A stretch of DNA of 64,000 nucleotides from JBPOFM01 sp041391925 (GCA_041391925.1 JAWKNA010000004.1:310001-374000), one strand, 5' to 3'; positions 31,666 through 40,494 are shown, counted from the stretch's first letter. Numbers and translations: made by a program. Notes: generated from the sequence alone by a model not told the origin.

Positions 31666-32868
31666 ATGAAGTTCGCCATCATCAAAGAACGCAAAAATCC
31701 GCCCGACCGTCGCGTGGTCTTCTCACCAGAAAAATTGGCAGAAGCCAGAAAGCAGTTTCCACAAGCCGAATTTGTGGTCGAACGTAGCGACATACGCGTG
31801 TTCCCCGACGATGCCTACCGAAAATTTGGTTTTACCGTCACTGATGACGTATCTGATGCCGATGTGATGATAGGTGTGAAGGAAGTTCCTGTGGATGCTT
31901 TGATACCGAATAAGAAATATTTTTTCTTTTCGCACACCATCAAAAAACAACCTTACAACCGCAAACTGCTACAGGCCATTCTGGAAAAAAACATTGAATT
32001 GTTTGACCATGAAACCATCGTCAAAAAAAGCGGTGCACGCCTTATTGGTTTTGGTTTTTATGCTGGTTTGGTAGGTGCATACAATGGTTTTAGGGCATTG
32101 GGTTTAAGAGATGGACTCTATAATCTTCCGAAAGTTGAAACCCTAAAGGATTTAAAAGAAGCCAAGGCCGAGCTTGATAAAATAACACTGCCAAATATCA
32201 AAATTCTGTTGTCAGGAACCGGTAAAGTCGCCAATGGTGCCAAGGAAATCCTCGACCACATGAAGATTAAGGAAGTCAGTGATGCCCTGTTTCTGACTGC
32301 CAACTTTACCGAGCCTGTGTATTGCATGGTGGATGTCATGGAATATAACAAACGTAAAAATGGCAAAGTGGGTGACAAATATGAATTTTATAAAGACCCC
32401 TCGGGTTACGAGAGCAATTTTATGCCGTATGCCAAGGTTTCTGATATGTTCATTGCAGGACATTTTTACGGCAACAATGCGCCATATCTGTTCACAAGAA
32501 AGGACGCCAAGTCGAAAGACTTTAACATTAATTTGGTGGCAGACATTAGTTGTGATGTGGATGGGCCAGTGGCTTCGACCTTGCGGGCCTCAACCATTGC
32601 AGAACCTTTTTACGGCTATGACCCAAAAACCGAAACCGAAGTGGCTTTTGATGCACCCAATGCTATTACAGTCATGGCTGTGGATAATCTCCCTTGCGAA
32701 TTACCAAAAGATGCCAGTGAAGGTTTTGGTGAGATGTTTTTGGAACACGTCATTCCTGCCTTCTTCAACAATGATGAACGTGGTATTTTGAAACGAGCTA
32801 ACATCACTCAAAACGGCAAACTCACCGAACGCTTTAAATATTTACAGAATTACGTAGAAGGAAAATAG
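31666..32868 (+). CDS. NAD(P)-dependent oxidoreductase (alanine/saccharopine dehydrogenase-like)
   Basis: This 400-residue protein starts with the alanine dehydrogenase/transhydrogenase N-domain pattern (M-K-F-A-I-I-K-E-R-K-N-P-P-D-R-R-V-V-F-S-P) and continues with an NAD-binding part (I-L-L-S-G-T-G-K-V-A-N-G-A near residue 185) and D-I-S-C-D-V-D-G-P-V-A-S-T. It resembles the Lys1-like saccharopine dehydrogenase branch; the substrate is not certain. I prefer the ATG at 31666; ATG 31648 lies in a palindrome and a TTG at 31594 is further upstream. Confidence 0.85.
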   Translation: MKFAIIKERKNPPDRRVVFSPEKLAEARKQFPQAEFVVERSDIRVFPDDAYRKFGFTVTDDVSDADVMIGVKEVPVDALIPNKKYFFFSHTIKKQPYNRKLLQAILEKNIELFDHETIVKKSGARLIGFGFYAGLVGAYNGFRALGLRDGLYNLPKVETLKDLKEAKAELDKITLPNIKILLSGTGKVANGAKEILDHMKIKEVSDALFLTANFTEPVYCMVDVMEYNKRKNGKVGDKYEFYKDPSGYESNFMPYAKVSDMFIAGHFYGNNAPYLFTRKDAKSKDFNINLVADISCDVDGPVASTLRASTIAEPFYGYDPKTETEVAFDAPNAITVMAVDNLPCELPKDASEGFGEMFLEHVIPAFFNNDERGILKRANITQNGKLTERFKYLQNYVEGK

Positions 32869-33005
32869 AACACGATTCTACACATTAATTATAATAATTT
32901 GAGTTGGTTTACAGTTGATTCTAAACACTTTATACCCATAAAAGTTAAAATTCTCATCAAAATAAACTACCTTTAGAAGGTATAACCATTTAACAATCAA
33001 TTATT

Positions 33006-33560
33006 ATGAGATTCAATTATGTATTATTTTTGATTGCCCTAATCTTTATGAGTTGTAACGACAACAAAAAAATGGACTCAGCCGATGCCGATGATATGGC
33101 AAGAGCTGATTCATTGTTTCAAAAAAATTCGGAAACGGTTATGAAGGACATTCGTAATTGGGAAAGTGAGAAACCCGATTATTCCCTTTATGCCGATGAC
33201 TTTGTGGCTCTTGAAACCATGTATGGAGCTGAAAAAGATTCAACTAACCTACAAGAAATGATGGACAGTGATAAGCGTATCCTTGAGTTGTGGGATTTTA
33301 AATTGCTCACAGACCCTGTAATGTTGCCAGGTGTCAATTCAGAGACCAAAAAACCTGATGGTTCGGTAAGATACTATGGTACGTGGAGAATAACCCGTCC
33401 TGCTTCCGATTCGACATCGGAGCGTTCTGCTGATGTCAAAGCCTATGCCTCCTATGATTTTGATGAAAATGGCAAAATCAACTATGCCCAAATGTATGCC
33501 GATTTTGGTGGCCTTTGGAATCATTTGATGGTTGCCAAAGATTCAATGATGACTAAATAA
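33006..33560 (+). CDS. Lipoprotein of unknown function, NTF2-like
   Basis: This 184-residue protein has a lipoprotein signal (L-I-F-M-S-C, acylated Cys at residue 17) and an Asp-rich linker, then a fold with Y-S-L-Y-A-D-D-F-V-A and F-A-D-F-G-G-L-W-N-H, which recalls SnoaL/NTF2-like proteins common in Bacteroidota. No catalytic function can be assigned. It stands alone before a strong terminator. Confidence 0.75.
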   Translation: MRFNYVLFLIALIFMSCNDNKKMDSADADDMARADSLFQKNSETVMKDIRNWESEKPDYSLYADDFVALETMYGAEKDSTNLQEMMDSDKRILELWDFKLLTDPVMLPGVNSETKKPDGSVRYYGTWRITRPASDSTSERSADVKAYASYDFDENGKINYAQMYADFGGLWNHLMVAKDSMMTK

Positions 33561-33580
33561 ATTGATGATAAACCAATACA

Positions 33581-33609
33581 AAAGCCGAGCAAAATGCTCG
33601 GCTTTTTCT
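33581..33609. terminator. Bidirectional terminator
   Basis: AAAGCCGAGC and GCTCGGCTTT form a perfect 10-bp stem with a 5-nt loop followed by T, and end the lipoprotein gene; the A-rich left side may also end the DUF1361 gene on the other strand. Confidence 0.88.
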
Positions 33610-33619
33610 TTTAGGAAAG

Positions 33620-34282
33620 TTACGATATATTGGTCCTTAACGATTTTATCATCCCAAACCCAACGTACAAAAATGCACCAAAGGTCAGGGTAAATACCCA
33701 AGCCTGCATATGCTGTGTTGGGTGAATGGCAATGTCTATGGTATCAGTAAATAATTGGGATGGATGCTGAATGATTTCCCACGAATTGTACCGAAGAAAT
33801 CTGCCTAAATACATTCCAAAGCCTGTCAAAAAGATGACAAAGCACATCACAACGAACAACCATCTTTTGGAAACATAATTTTTTAAAATCTGCTCCATAT
33901 CCATCAACGATTGAAAGAATACTATCAATCCGTTGAAAGCGAATGAGGTCACAACCAAAACATCCAGCCACATCAAATAATGCTCACTGGAACGCAAATG
34001 CAAAAGGTCGGTCACGATATATGGTGCATTCGGTAGGAACAACAACCATAGTCCAAACCACGCCATCAAAACAAATTTGTTGAGATGCTCCTTCTCTCTT
34101 AAATAGGTGGTGATAACGAATGGAATGACTGCCAGAAACAGATTCCACACCAGAAACAGAAAGAAGAACGATTGGTTCAGTTTCATTCTGATGGCAAGTA
34201 AAACAAGACTCAAGGTCATCGACAGCATTAGCATCGACAGGAGTTTGTAGCGTGTAAGTATGATATTTTTAATGTGTTCCAT
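33620..34282 (-). CDS. DUF1361 membrane protein
   Basis: This 220-residue protein has about seven membrane helices and the DUF1361 pattern (F-L-V-W-N-L-F-L-A-V-I-P-F, then L-F-L-P-N-A-P-Y-I-V-T-D-L-L-H-L). Its function is unknown. I use the ATG at 34282; the frame reaches a TTG 11 codons upstream. It overlaps the DUF2809 gene by 14 nt, in one operon with that gene and the DUF218 gene. Confidence 0.85.
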   Translation of the reverse strand: MEHIKNIILTRYKLLSMLMLSMTLSLVLLAIRMKLNQSFFFLFLVWNLFLAVIPFVITTYLREKEHLNKFVLMAWFGLWLLFLPNAPYIVTDLLHLRSSEHYLMWLDVLVVTSFAFNGLIVFFQSLMDMEQILKNYVSKRWLFVVMCFVIFLTGFGMYLGRFLRYNSWEIIQHPSQLFTDTIDIAIHPTQHMQAWVFTLTFGAFLYVGFGMIKSLRTNIS

Positions 34283-34646
34283 AGTTTTTAAAGATAAATT
34301 CAACAAGTAATACAAAAAGGATTCCCAAGGTATAGGCTACCAAATCCGAGATATGAAAGGTGCTTCCAAGGATGATTTTAGCAATGTGATTGTTCTCAAG
34401 ATTGAAATACTTCAGGAAGTTGGTAAGCTGCAAAAATTCAATAGCGAATGAAAAAATCAAAACTCCAATGGCAACCACCATCGGCTTCAAATCAAAAAAG
34501 CTTTTGACAAAACAATACATCAAAATGACTACCAAAAAGTCGCCAAACGTATGTCTGATAAAACCATCTTTTAGGTAAATGGCAATGAGCGCTTCGGTAA
34601 TAAGAAGCAACACAAAAAAGATAAAATAGTTTTTATTGAATTTCAT
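34269..34646 (-). CDS. DUF2809 membrane protein
   Basis: This 125-residue protein has four membrane helices and the DUF2809 motifs (F-I-R-H-T-F-G-D-F-L-V-V near residue 30 and G-S-T-F-H-I-S-D-L-V-A-Y near 93). Family members resemble VanZ-like proteins; the function is unknown. It starts in the stop of the DUF218 gene (TAATG). Confidence 0.87.
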   Translation of the reverse strand: MKFNKNYFIFFVLLLITEALIAIYLKDGFIRHTFGDFLVVILMYCFVKSFFDLKPMVVAIGVLIFSFAIEFLQLTNFLKYFNLENNHIAKIILGSTFHISDLVAYTLGILFVLLVEFIFKNYGTH

Positions 34647-35275
34647 TAATCGATGATTATTTTTTCGCCCAAAAACTTTGGCTTGGTATTGATAACGACA
34701 TCTATGGAAGCATTGGCACGCGCCAAATATTCCCTCAATTGGGTTTTAAGTCCATAAGCGCCTGGCACGTCCTTGGCATTAAAAGCCACGGCGTCGATGC
34801 CATAGTGCTCTGCCAGGTAAATAGCACGTTCGTTATGAAACTTTTGCGAGATAATGGTAATGGAATTCTGCCCGAAAATCTCCTTGGCTCGAATGACTGA
34901 ATCCAAGGTCCTGAATCCCGCATAATCAAGAAAAATTTTCTCTTCGGGAATGCCTCTTTCGATGAGGTCATTCTTAAAATCGGAAGGTTCATCATAACTT
35001 TTGGAACCATTTTCGCCACTGATGAGCACAAAATCAATCTTGCCTGCTTCGTACAAGGCCACAGCAGCATTGATGCGATAAGCATAATACAGATTCACCT
35101 GTCCGTTGCTCAAAGATTTGATGGTTCCCAACACCAAGCCAACCTTGTTTTTTGGTATCTGTTCTGTGGTATCAAAGGTTTTCCCCTTTGCCTTGTGTGC
35201 AATCCATTTACTGGTAATGACGGTTGAAATGGTCAAAAACACCAAGATGAGCGTTATTATTTTTATATATTTCAT
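34646..35275 (-). CDS. DUF218 (SanA/ElyC/YdcF-like) membrane-anchored protein
   Basis: This 209-residue protein has one N-terminal helix and a DUF218 domain (V-G-L-V-L-G-T-I-K, D-F-V-L-I-S-G-E-N-G, then I-I-S-Q-K-F-H-N-E-R-A). SanA and ElyC act on envelope integrity in enterobacteria. I use the ATG at 35275; the frame extends 12 codons to a TTG. It heads the operon with DUF2809 and DUF1361. Confidence 0.87.
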   Translation of the reverse strand: MKYIKIITLILVFLTISTVITSKWIAHKAKGKTFDTTEQIPKNKVGLVLGTIKSLSNGQVNLYYAYRINAAVALYEAGKIDFVLISGENGSKSYDEPSDFKNDLIERGIPEEKIFLDYAGFRTLDSVIRAKEIFGQNSITIISQKFHNERAIYLAEHYGIDAVAFNAKDVPGAYGLKTQLREYLARANASIDVVINTKPKFLGEKIIID

Positions 35276-35360
35276 TTGATAATATTTATTTTTTTTTTGG
35301 GACAAATGCAATTCGCCAATTAATCTGTTTTAGGACTTAAAGAATTTGAGGTGGCTCATT

Positions 35361-35858
35361 TCATATCAATTTTATATCTAGAACATGCCTTTGCGCTGAT
35401 GAAAATATAGCACTTCTAAAGTCGTGTATATTCACATTTAACAATTTTTTGTAATCAAAATGATGAAACGGATGGGCATTCTTCCCAATCTGATAGGAAC
35501 GATAATAATAGCGCCAATAGTCAGGCAAAATAAGGATGCCCAAAATCATTGCGCCATAGAGGTACAGACTGCGTTTGCCATTGCCAAAACAGAGGCATTG
35601 CAGGGCAATTTCATCCTCCACATTCGTTCCGTAACCCGTCAAAGTATGATAGGCATCGTGTCGCTCTACCTTCGGGATGAGTTCAAAGCCATTCTTGTGC
35701 AAAAATTCACCCAAATGCCGTCCCAAGGTATCGGTTGGGTAGGTGAGGAGTTCATTGGTGGTGACACCCCAAGCCTCGTGATTCTTGAACATATTGGTGT
35801 ACACTTTTTGAGATTTGTCAAAAAGCCATCCGATGAGTTGTTTTCTATACGGTTTCAT
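35361..35858 (-). CDS. Coq4-like protein
   Basis: This 165-residue protein has the Coq4 metal motif H-D-x2-H-x11-E exactly (H-D-A-Y-H-T-L-T-G-Y-G then E at the right distance), followed by C-L-C-F-G-N-G. Coq4 in ubiquinone-making organisms takes part in ring modification; flavobacteria make menaquinone, so a different substrate is likely. Start at ATG 35858 (MKPYRKQLIGWLFDKS). It overlaps the preceding membrane-protein gene by 14 nt. Confidence 0.82.
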   Translation of the reverse strand: MKPYRKQLIGWLFDKSQKVYTNMFKNHEAWGVTTNELLTYPTDTLGRHLGEFLHKNGFELIPKVERHDAYHTLTGYGTNVEDEIALQCLCFGNGKRSLYLYGAMILGILILPDYWRYYYRSYQIGKNAHPFHHFDYKKLLNVNIHDFRSAIFSSAQRHVLDIKLI

Positions 35859-36228
35859 CGGCAGGTTCTTTTGCAAACCAAATCCAGGATTGCATCGTAG
35901 TGAAAAAAACGGCGACAAAAAATCCTATCAAAAAGGTTTCATTGGTATTCTCATAAATGCCATAGGCACAAAGAGCAAAACAGACAATACTGTAGTACGG
36001 ATAAAAGCGCTGAAAGACCTGTCTTTTACTGAAATGTTTAGTTTCTCCAAAAAAGTAAAAAGGACAAATGGTCAATAGGATTGTGCCGGTGCAACACACA
36101 AAAACAGGAATGTATGAGATGAACATCAAAGGAAGCATTGCGCTTTCAAAACCTTCTGTCAAACCAATCACCCAAAAGATGCCTGTTGCCAATAATGATG
36201 ATTTTGCTAAATTACTTGGTATCTTCAT
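35845..36228 (-). CDS. Small membrane protein of unknown function
   Basis: This 127-residue protein has about four membrane helices (L-L-A-T-G-I-F-W-V-I-G-L, F-I-S-Y-I-P-V-F-V-C-C-T-G, Y-S-I-V-C-F-A-L-C, F-L-I-G-F-F-V-A-V-F-F). I recognise no family. It lies between DUF4173 and the Coq4-like gene with overlaps on both sides (17 and 14 nt), so all three are one translational unit. Confidence 0.7.
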   Translation of the reverse strand: MKIPSNLAKSSLLATGIFWVIGLTEGFESAMLPLMFISYIPVFVCCTGTILLTICPFYFFGETKHFSKRQVFQRFYPYYSIVCFALCAYGIYENTNETFLIGFFVAVFFTTMQSWIWFAKEPADETV

Positions 36229-37618
36229 AGCTCTTGATGTCTGTTTTTATTTTTAAATTGTCATAACTCCATTCTTGCCAATTACTTTGTTCCAAAGCAG
36301 ATACATAGTTGCTGTATTTAAGGTCAATCCGCGCACCTTGATTGGATTTCAAAACCATTCGGTCTTTCTTCTGATGAAGAATAAAGGCATTGTTGTTTGA
36401 TAATTCAATCAAATAGTTCACGTCAAGCGAATCGGCATTTTTGATGTTGTAATTGGTGATGAACGCATCCCAATTGACCACGCTGCAAAGCACCAATAGC
36501 ATAAATGCAACACTCACATTTCTACGGAACAAAAACCATAGATTTTTGATTTGATAGACTTTCAAAAACGTTGTTGTCAACCCGATAAAGGTCATAAAGA
36601 GATAGACATACACACCAATACGTTTATAGGTCAGTCCAAAAGCATCAATGTATTGTGCGTTTTTGACAATGATGAGCAGCACCAAAAAGGCATTGAGGAA
36701 AATCCATAAGTAGGAAAGGTTTTTAAGGGTTTTGTTGTCATCAAAGAAATTGAGATTTCCCCTGAAAAAATACAGAATGATGATGATAGCAAAAATGATG
36801 GAAGCAATAAGCGCATTGATGCCGTTATGCACCTGGTTGGATAATACGGAGGCAGCAAAATTGGTATTGGAAAGCAGAAAGGCAATGTCTGAAATGATGT
36901 AAAGCACAATGAGCGTATTCAACAACGCCAACAACACAGTGCCCAATTGTTTTTCCTTTTTAAGCTTGTCTTCATTCAGAGGCTCAAACGGTTTCAGTTG
37001 GTTTTCGGTTGCCAAATCAGAATCTGTGGCAGGCTGCACCTTTACAGGAACAATGATATTGCTGAACAAATAGTAACCTAGCAAGCAGAACAACACCCAC
37101 TGAAAATTGATAAAATCAAAGTTGATGGCAGATACAATCGAATCAAAAAATGGATTGCCATCTTTGTACAACAACACAAACAGAATGACCACAACCAATG
37201 GAATCACAATGATTTTTACCAAATGCAAAACATCAACATCTTCATTCCAAGGTTTTTTGTTTTCTGATTTATTTTCAAAATTTCTATGGAAAGTGCCAGC
37301 AATACTAGAGTAAATGCCATTCAACCATTTGACATAAACAGAAGATGTGGATTCAGAAAATGAGCCAACCAATGTGAAAAATACAGCGCAATTTGCAATT
37401 ATAGAAAGCGACGAATGATTGAAAAAGACCAAAATGGCTGTTAATAGGTAAAGTCCCATAACAGTGAGTGTTTCTTTCATCCGCAATTTTGATGGGTTTG
37501 AGATGCCTAGAACAACGAGGGTAACCAAACTGAAAACAGTGAGGTTTAGCCCAATATGTTGGTCATAAAACAGTGTGCTGAATAGCATAGAGGCGATGGT
37601 GGTGATGATAATCTTCAT
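36212..37618 (-). CDS. DUF4173 membrane protein
   Basis: This 468-residue protein has about 11 membrane helices and a soluble C-terminal tail. The S-S-V-Y-V-K-W-L-N-G and Y-I-D-A-F-G-L-T-Y-K-R-I-G-V-Y segments are typical of DUF4173. Function unknown. Its upstream region carries an 18-bp operator also found before the gene at 39454. Confidence 0.85.
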   Translation of the reverse strand: MKIIITTIASMLFSTLFYDQHIGLNLTVFSLVTLVVLGISNPSKLRMKETLTVMGLYLLTAILVFFNHSSLSIIANCAVFFTLVGSFSESTSSVYVKWLNGIYSSIAGTFHRNFENKSENKKPWNEDVDVLHLVKIIVIPLVVVILFVLLYKDGNPFFDSIVSAINFDFINFQWVLFCLLGYYLFSNIIVPVKVQPATDSDLATENQLKPFEPLNEDKLKKEKQLGTVLLALLNTLIVLYIISDIAFLLSNTNFAASVLSNQVHNGINALIASIIFAIIIILYFFRGNLNFFDDNKTLKNLSYLWIFLNAFLVLLIIVKNAQYIDAFGLTYKRIGVYVYLFMTFIGLTTTFLKVYQIKNLWFLFRRNVSVAFMLLVLCSVVNWDAFITNYNIKNADSLDVNYLIELSNNNAFILHQKKDRMVLKSNQGARIDLKYSNYVSALEQSNWQEWSYDNLKIKTDIKSYEDTK

Positions 37619-37634
37619 AATAAATGATTTAAAG

Positions 37635-37652
37635 TACTTTGTATTTCAAAGT
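37635..37652 (-). promoter_or_regulatory. Operator-like inverted repeat before DUF4173
   Basis: On the minus strand ACTTTG-AAATA-CAAAGT followed by A, 17 nt before the DUF4173 start. The 18-mer is identical to one at 39462-39480 read on the other strand, and both are followed toward the gene by a CAAAGTACTTTA context. Confidence 0.68.
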
Positions 37653-37692
37653 TGATTGATAAAAAAATATGTGGTTCAAATTGTTGCACTGG

Positions 37693-38451
37693 TTATGTCT
37701 GATTTAAAGCGAGGATATCTTTTTTATATGCTGATGGCAGGAGCAAGGCTTTTACCACAGTATCGATATGGACGAGTCTGCTCAATTTGTATCCAAAAAC
37801 CAAGGGTTTCAACAATGAGAATTTTCTAAAATTCATCAATTGGTTGACGGTTTTGGGTACAATAAGAATCTGCGATTCGATCAATAATTTGTATCTAACA
37901 AATCCCAAATGTTTTCGATATTGTTTGTACAAATCTTTGGTAAAGTCTCCGTTATAAAGGTTTTGTTGAAGATGAGTTTGTCTTGTCTCTTCAAATGCTT
38001 CGTAGGTTTTCGGCAAGTCTTTGATGTGCATTCTAGAACCAACTTCATTAAAAACATTCAAAACTTCCTGTTTTTCGTAAGGCTTTAATGGTCGCTCCAA
38101 AATCTCATAGGACCTAATCGAGTAATCAATCAGCATAAACAATACATCTTTGTATGCCAAATCTGGTATCGATTGACCACGCTTTTTCTCCACACCAGAA
38201 TGAATCGAATTAATCATCTCGATGGCTTGAAACGCCTCTTGTTTTTCCGCAAATACAATCCTTCGAGCATAAGTAACCGTTGAGAACAATCGTCCCAATG
38301 GGTCGTTCGGAAGTTTCTTGGTAAAGTACAACCAATCGACTGCCTTGTTAAGTGCAAATTCGGAAGATGCACCAGCAAATACCAAAAGGATGGTGTCGCT
38401 ATTGCCCCAAATTTCCCTAACAATTGAATTTTTGTCTACAAAGTAATCCAT
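37693..38451 (-). CDS. MpaB/DUF2236-type oxygenase-like protein
   Basis: This 252-residue protein matches the DUF2236 family (oxygenase MpaB, latex-clearing protein): V-R-E-I-W-G-N-S-D-T-I-L-L-V-F-A-G-A near the start, and D-P-L-G-R-L-F-S-T-V-T-Y. Characterised relatives bind haem b. The haem His expected in the family is not obvious here. It starts 3 nt after the winged-helix gene, in one operon. Confidence 0.75.
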   Translation of the reverse strand: MDYFVDKNSIVREIWGNSDTILLVFAGASSEFALNKAVDWLYFTKKLPNDPLGRLFSTVTYARRIVFAEKQEAFQAIEMINSIHSGVEKKRGQSIPDLAYKDVLFMLIDYSIRSYEILERPLKPYEKQEVLNVFNEVGSRMHIKDLPKTYEAFEETRQTHLQQNLYNGDFTKDLYKQYRKHLGFVRYKLLIESQILIVPKTVNQLMNFRKFSLLKPLVFGYKLSRLVHIDTVVKALLLPSAYKKDILALNQT

Positions 38452-38454
38452 AGT

Positions 38455-38751
38455 TTATTGGTCTCTATTAATCAATTTTTCAAGGGCATCAATGTGCTTT
38501 TTGAATTCGGTCTCACCCAGTTTTGTGGTGCTATACCGAGTGTTTGGTTTCCGTCCGATGAATTGTTTTTCAACATTGATATATTCAGCCTGTTCTAAAG
38601 CCTTGGTATGGCTTGCCAAGTTGCCATCGGTCACATCCAAAAGCTCCTTGAGCGTATTAAAATCAGCATATTCGTTAACCATCAGCACAGACATAATGCC
38701 CAATCGAATTCGGTGGTCAAATACTTTATTTATATTATTGATGATACTCAC
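38455..38751 (-). CDS. Winged-helix regulator (HTH_34-like)
   Basis: This 98-residue protein is a small winged helix: F-D-H-R-I-R-L-G-I-M-S-V-L, then F-N-T-L-K-E-L-L-D-V-T-D-G-N-L-A-S-H-T-K-A-L-E and a wing with R-K-P-N-T-R-Y-S-T-T. GTG at 38751 is the only start, since a stop lies three codons further upstream. Such proteins in Bacteroidota often sit beside a membrane protein they control. It is the likely reader of the repeated operator at 37635 and 39462. Confidence 0.85.
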   Translation of the reverse strand: MSIINNINKVFDHRIRLGIMSVLMVNEYADFNTLKELLDVTDGNLASHTKALEQAEYINVEKQFIGRKPNTRYSTTKLGETEFKKHIDALEKLINRDQ

Positions 38752-38839
38752 TTCTTTGCTTTAAAGTTTGTGTGGTTTCAGTGTTTTCAAATGTTCATAT
38801 ACAAATAAAAAATCGCTGCTGACTGCCACTGAACACTGC

Positions 38840-39454
38840 TCACTGTTTTTTAACGTCATATTTAAAATGCATCCAAGTGCCATAAATAATGTGCATAATT
38901 CCAAAACCTACCACCCAAAACCAAAACCCAAGTCCTGGTAACAAAGCGGCTCCTAGACCTAAAGCAATTTCAACAAACCCAAGATACTGAATGTCGCCAA
39001 TACTATATTTTGAAGCATTGATGAGCGCCAATCCATAAAAAATCAGCATCAGTGCACCTGTATGGCCGTACTTTTGTTGGTTGAGCAAAATCAGGATATA
39101 AATACCACCAGCAACCAAGGGAATCAAGAAATTAATGACTAAACGCCGTGAAGTAGCATCCCAAATTTTTGCGCCGTGCTTTTTTGCTTTTTGCGTGGTC
39201 ATTATGATACCTGTAACGGCACTCAAAAAAGCAATCAAGAACAAATCAAGAAGAATCAAATTAAAGACCGTACCGTCTGTAATAAGATAATCCCTTCCGG
39301 AATTGGACACCAACCAATAGGCATAAGCTGCACCTATCAACGCGTAAATGCCCGCCAGAACACCAGACAATCCGCTCAATGAAATAAATCGGGAGGATTT
39401 ATTCATCATATTTTTGATTTCGCTGATATCTTTTAAATAGTCTTTTGATTCCAT
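38840..39454 (-). CDS. Six-helix membrane protein of unknown function
   Basis: This 204-residue protein has a short charged start, then about six membrane helices (L-S-G-V-L-A-G-I-Y-A-L-I-G-A-A-Y-A-Y-W, and F-W-F-W-V-V-G-F-G-I-M-H-I-I-Y-G near the end). No family is recognised with certainty. It is first in an operon with the winged-helix regulator; the operator lies 7 nt upstream of its ATG. Confidence 0.72.
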   Translation of the reverse strand: MESKDYLKDISEIKNMMNKSSRFISLSGLSGVLAGIYALIGAAYAYWLVSNSGRDYLITDGTVFNLILLDLFLIAFLSAVTGIIMTTQKAKKHGAKIWDATSRRLVINFLIPLVAGGIYILILLNQQKYGHTGALMLIFYGLALINASKYSIGDIQYLGFVEIALGLGAALLPGLGFWFWVVGFGIMHIIYGTWMHFKYDVKKQ

Positions 39455-39461
39455 AGTAAAG

Positions 39462-39480
39462 TACTTTGAAATACAAAGTA
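39462..39480 (-). promoter_or_regulatory. Operator-like inverted repeat before the membrane protein/regulator operon
   Basis: TACTTTG-AAATA-CAAAGTA is a 7-bp inverted repeat with a 5-nt centre. It shares 18 identical bases with the element at 37635-37652. Confidence 0.7.
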
Positions 39481-39615
39481 AAACTATTTTGTTGATGTAA
39501 GCAAGATAAAAGTTTGTTAAATTTGTGATGCTAGATGACGAATGACGGATGACTGAAGACTGAAGACAGCGCCTGCGACTGTCAACTGAAGACTACGAAC
39601 TTTAAACTCTGAATA

Positions 39616-39974
39616 TTGAATCCCGCAGAAGAATATATTTTCAATCAACCCGAACCTTATAAATCGATAATGCTTCATTCGCAGCTATTGATTGAGCATA
39701 CCTTTCCGAAGATGGTGATGAAATATAAATGGAGAATACCTTGTTTTTATTTGGATAATCGGCCAATCTGCTTTCTTAATCAAAGTAAAGATTATGTGGA
39801 CGTGGCATTTTGCACGCTTCACACGTGGTCAAGCACGCAGAGCAATTGGTTTCTGAAAATAGGAAGAAAATAAAATCGTTGAGATATAGAAGTGTAGAGG
39901 ACATTGATGATGCCGTTTTCATCAGTGTTATAAGAGATGTTGAATCCATTAAAAACACTTCTTTTTTAAAGTGA
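39616..39974 (+). pseudogene. DUF1801 gene with a frameshift and a TTG start
   Basis: The frame opens at TTG (N-P-A-E-E-Y-I-F-N-Q-P-E-P-Y-K) and keeps the DUF1801 pattern to Y-V-D-V-A-F near 39810, then runs out of family in frame. The other frame continues correctly from about 39813 (H-A-S-H-V-V-K-H-A-E-Q-L-V-S-E-N-R-K-K-I-K-S-L-R-Y-R) to the TGA at 39974. Loss of one G in a TTTTGG sequence would explain this. The start may be a decayed ATG. Confidence 0.8.
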
Positions 39975-40442
39975 TTACAGCTGCTTCGACACCAAATAAT
40001 TCTCGAAGTTGATACCTTTTATATTCTTAATTTGCTTCTTTTCAACATCATAATATTGATTTTCAAAAAAGGGAAGCGCAGTAATGCTCACATCAGATTT
40101 GATGACTTCATAACCATTATCAATCACTTGTGATTCGATGATGCGCATCAAATGGGTATCGATACCGCGTCGTTGAAAATCCTTATGGATAAACAATCCG
40201 TCGAAATAATAGCCTTTCGTGAGATAGGCAAAACCCACAATGTCATCTTTATGTTCCGCGACAATGAAATAAGCATTTTTAATTCTTTCGGTCCATTTCT
40301 CAACATCATTCGCTCCAGTAGCCCAAACATTCACTTGTTTATCGGAGTAATCTCGCGAATTGATATGAATGATGGTATCTCTGAAAATGGAGGTGATGTA
40401 TGGAATATCTTCTAAAGTAGCCTGTCGAATATTTAAATCCAT
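39975..40442 (-). CDS. GNAT-family acetyltransferase
   Basis: This 155-residue protein has the GNAT order: N-I-R-Q-A-T-L-E-D-I, the acetyl-CoA loop region F-Q-R-R-G-I-D-T-H-L-M, and L-P-F-F-E-N-Q-Y-Y-D-V near the end. I start it at ATG 40442; the frame extends 29 codons to 40529 with no family similarity, mostly reaching toward kdsA. The stop adjoins the end of the DUF1801 remnant on the other strand. Confidence 0.87.
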   Translation of the reverse strand: MDLNIRQATLEDIPYITSIFRDTIIHINSRDYSDKQVNVWATGANDVEKWTERIKNAYFIVAEHKDDIVGFAYLTKGYYFDGLFIHKDFQRRGIDTHLMRIIESQVIDNGYEVIKSDVSITALPFFENQYYDVEKKQIKNIKGINFENYLVSKQL

Positions 40443-40494
40443 TGAAATTGAAATCGAAATTAAACTTGAAACTGAAAAGTCCGACTGTAACTGT

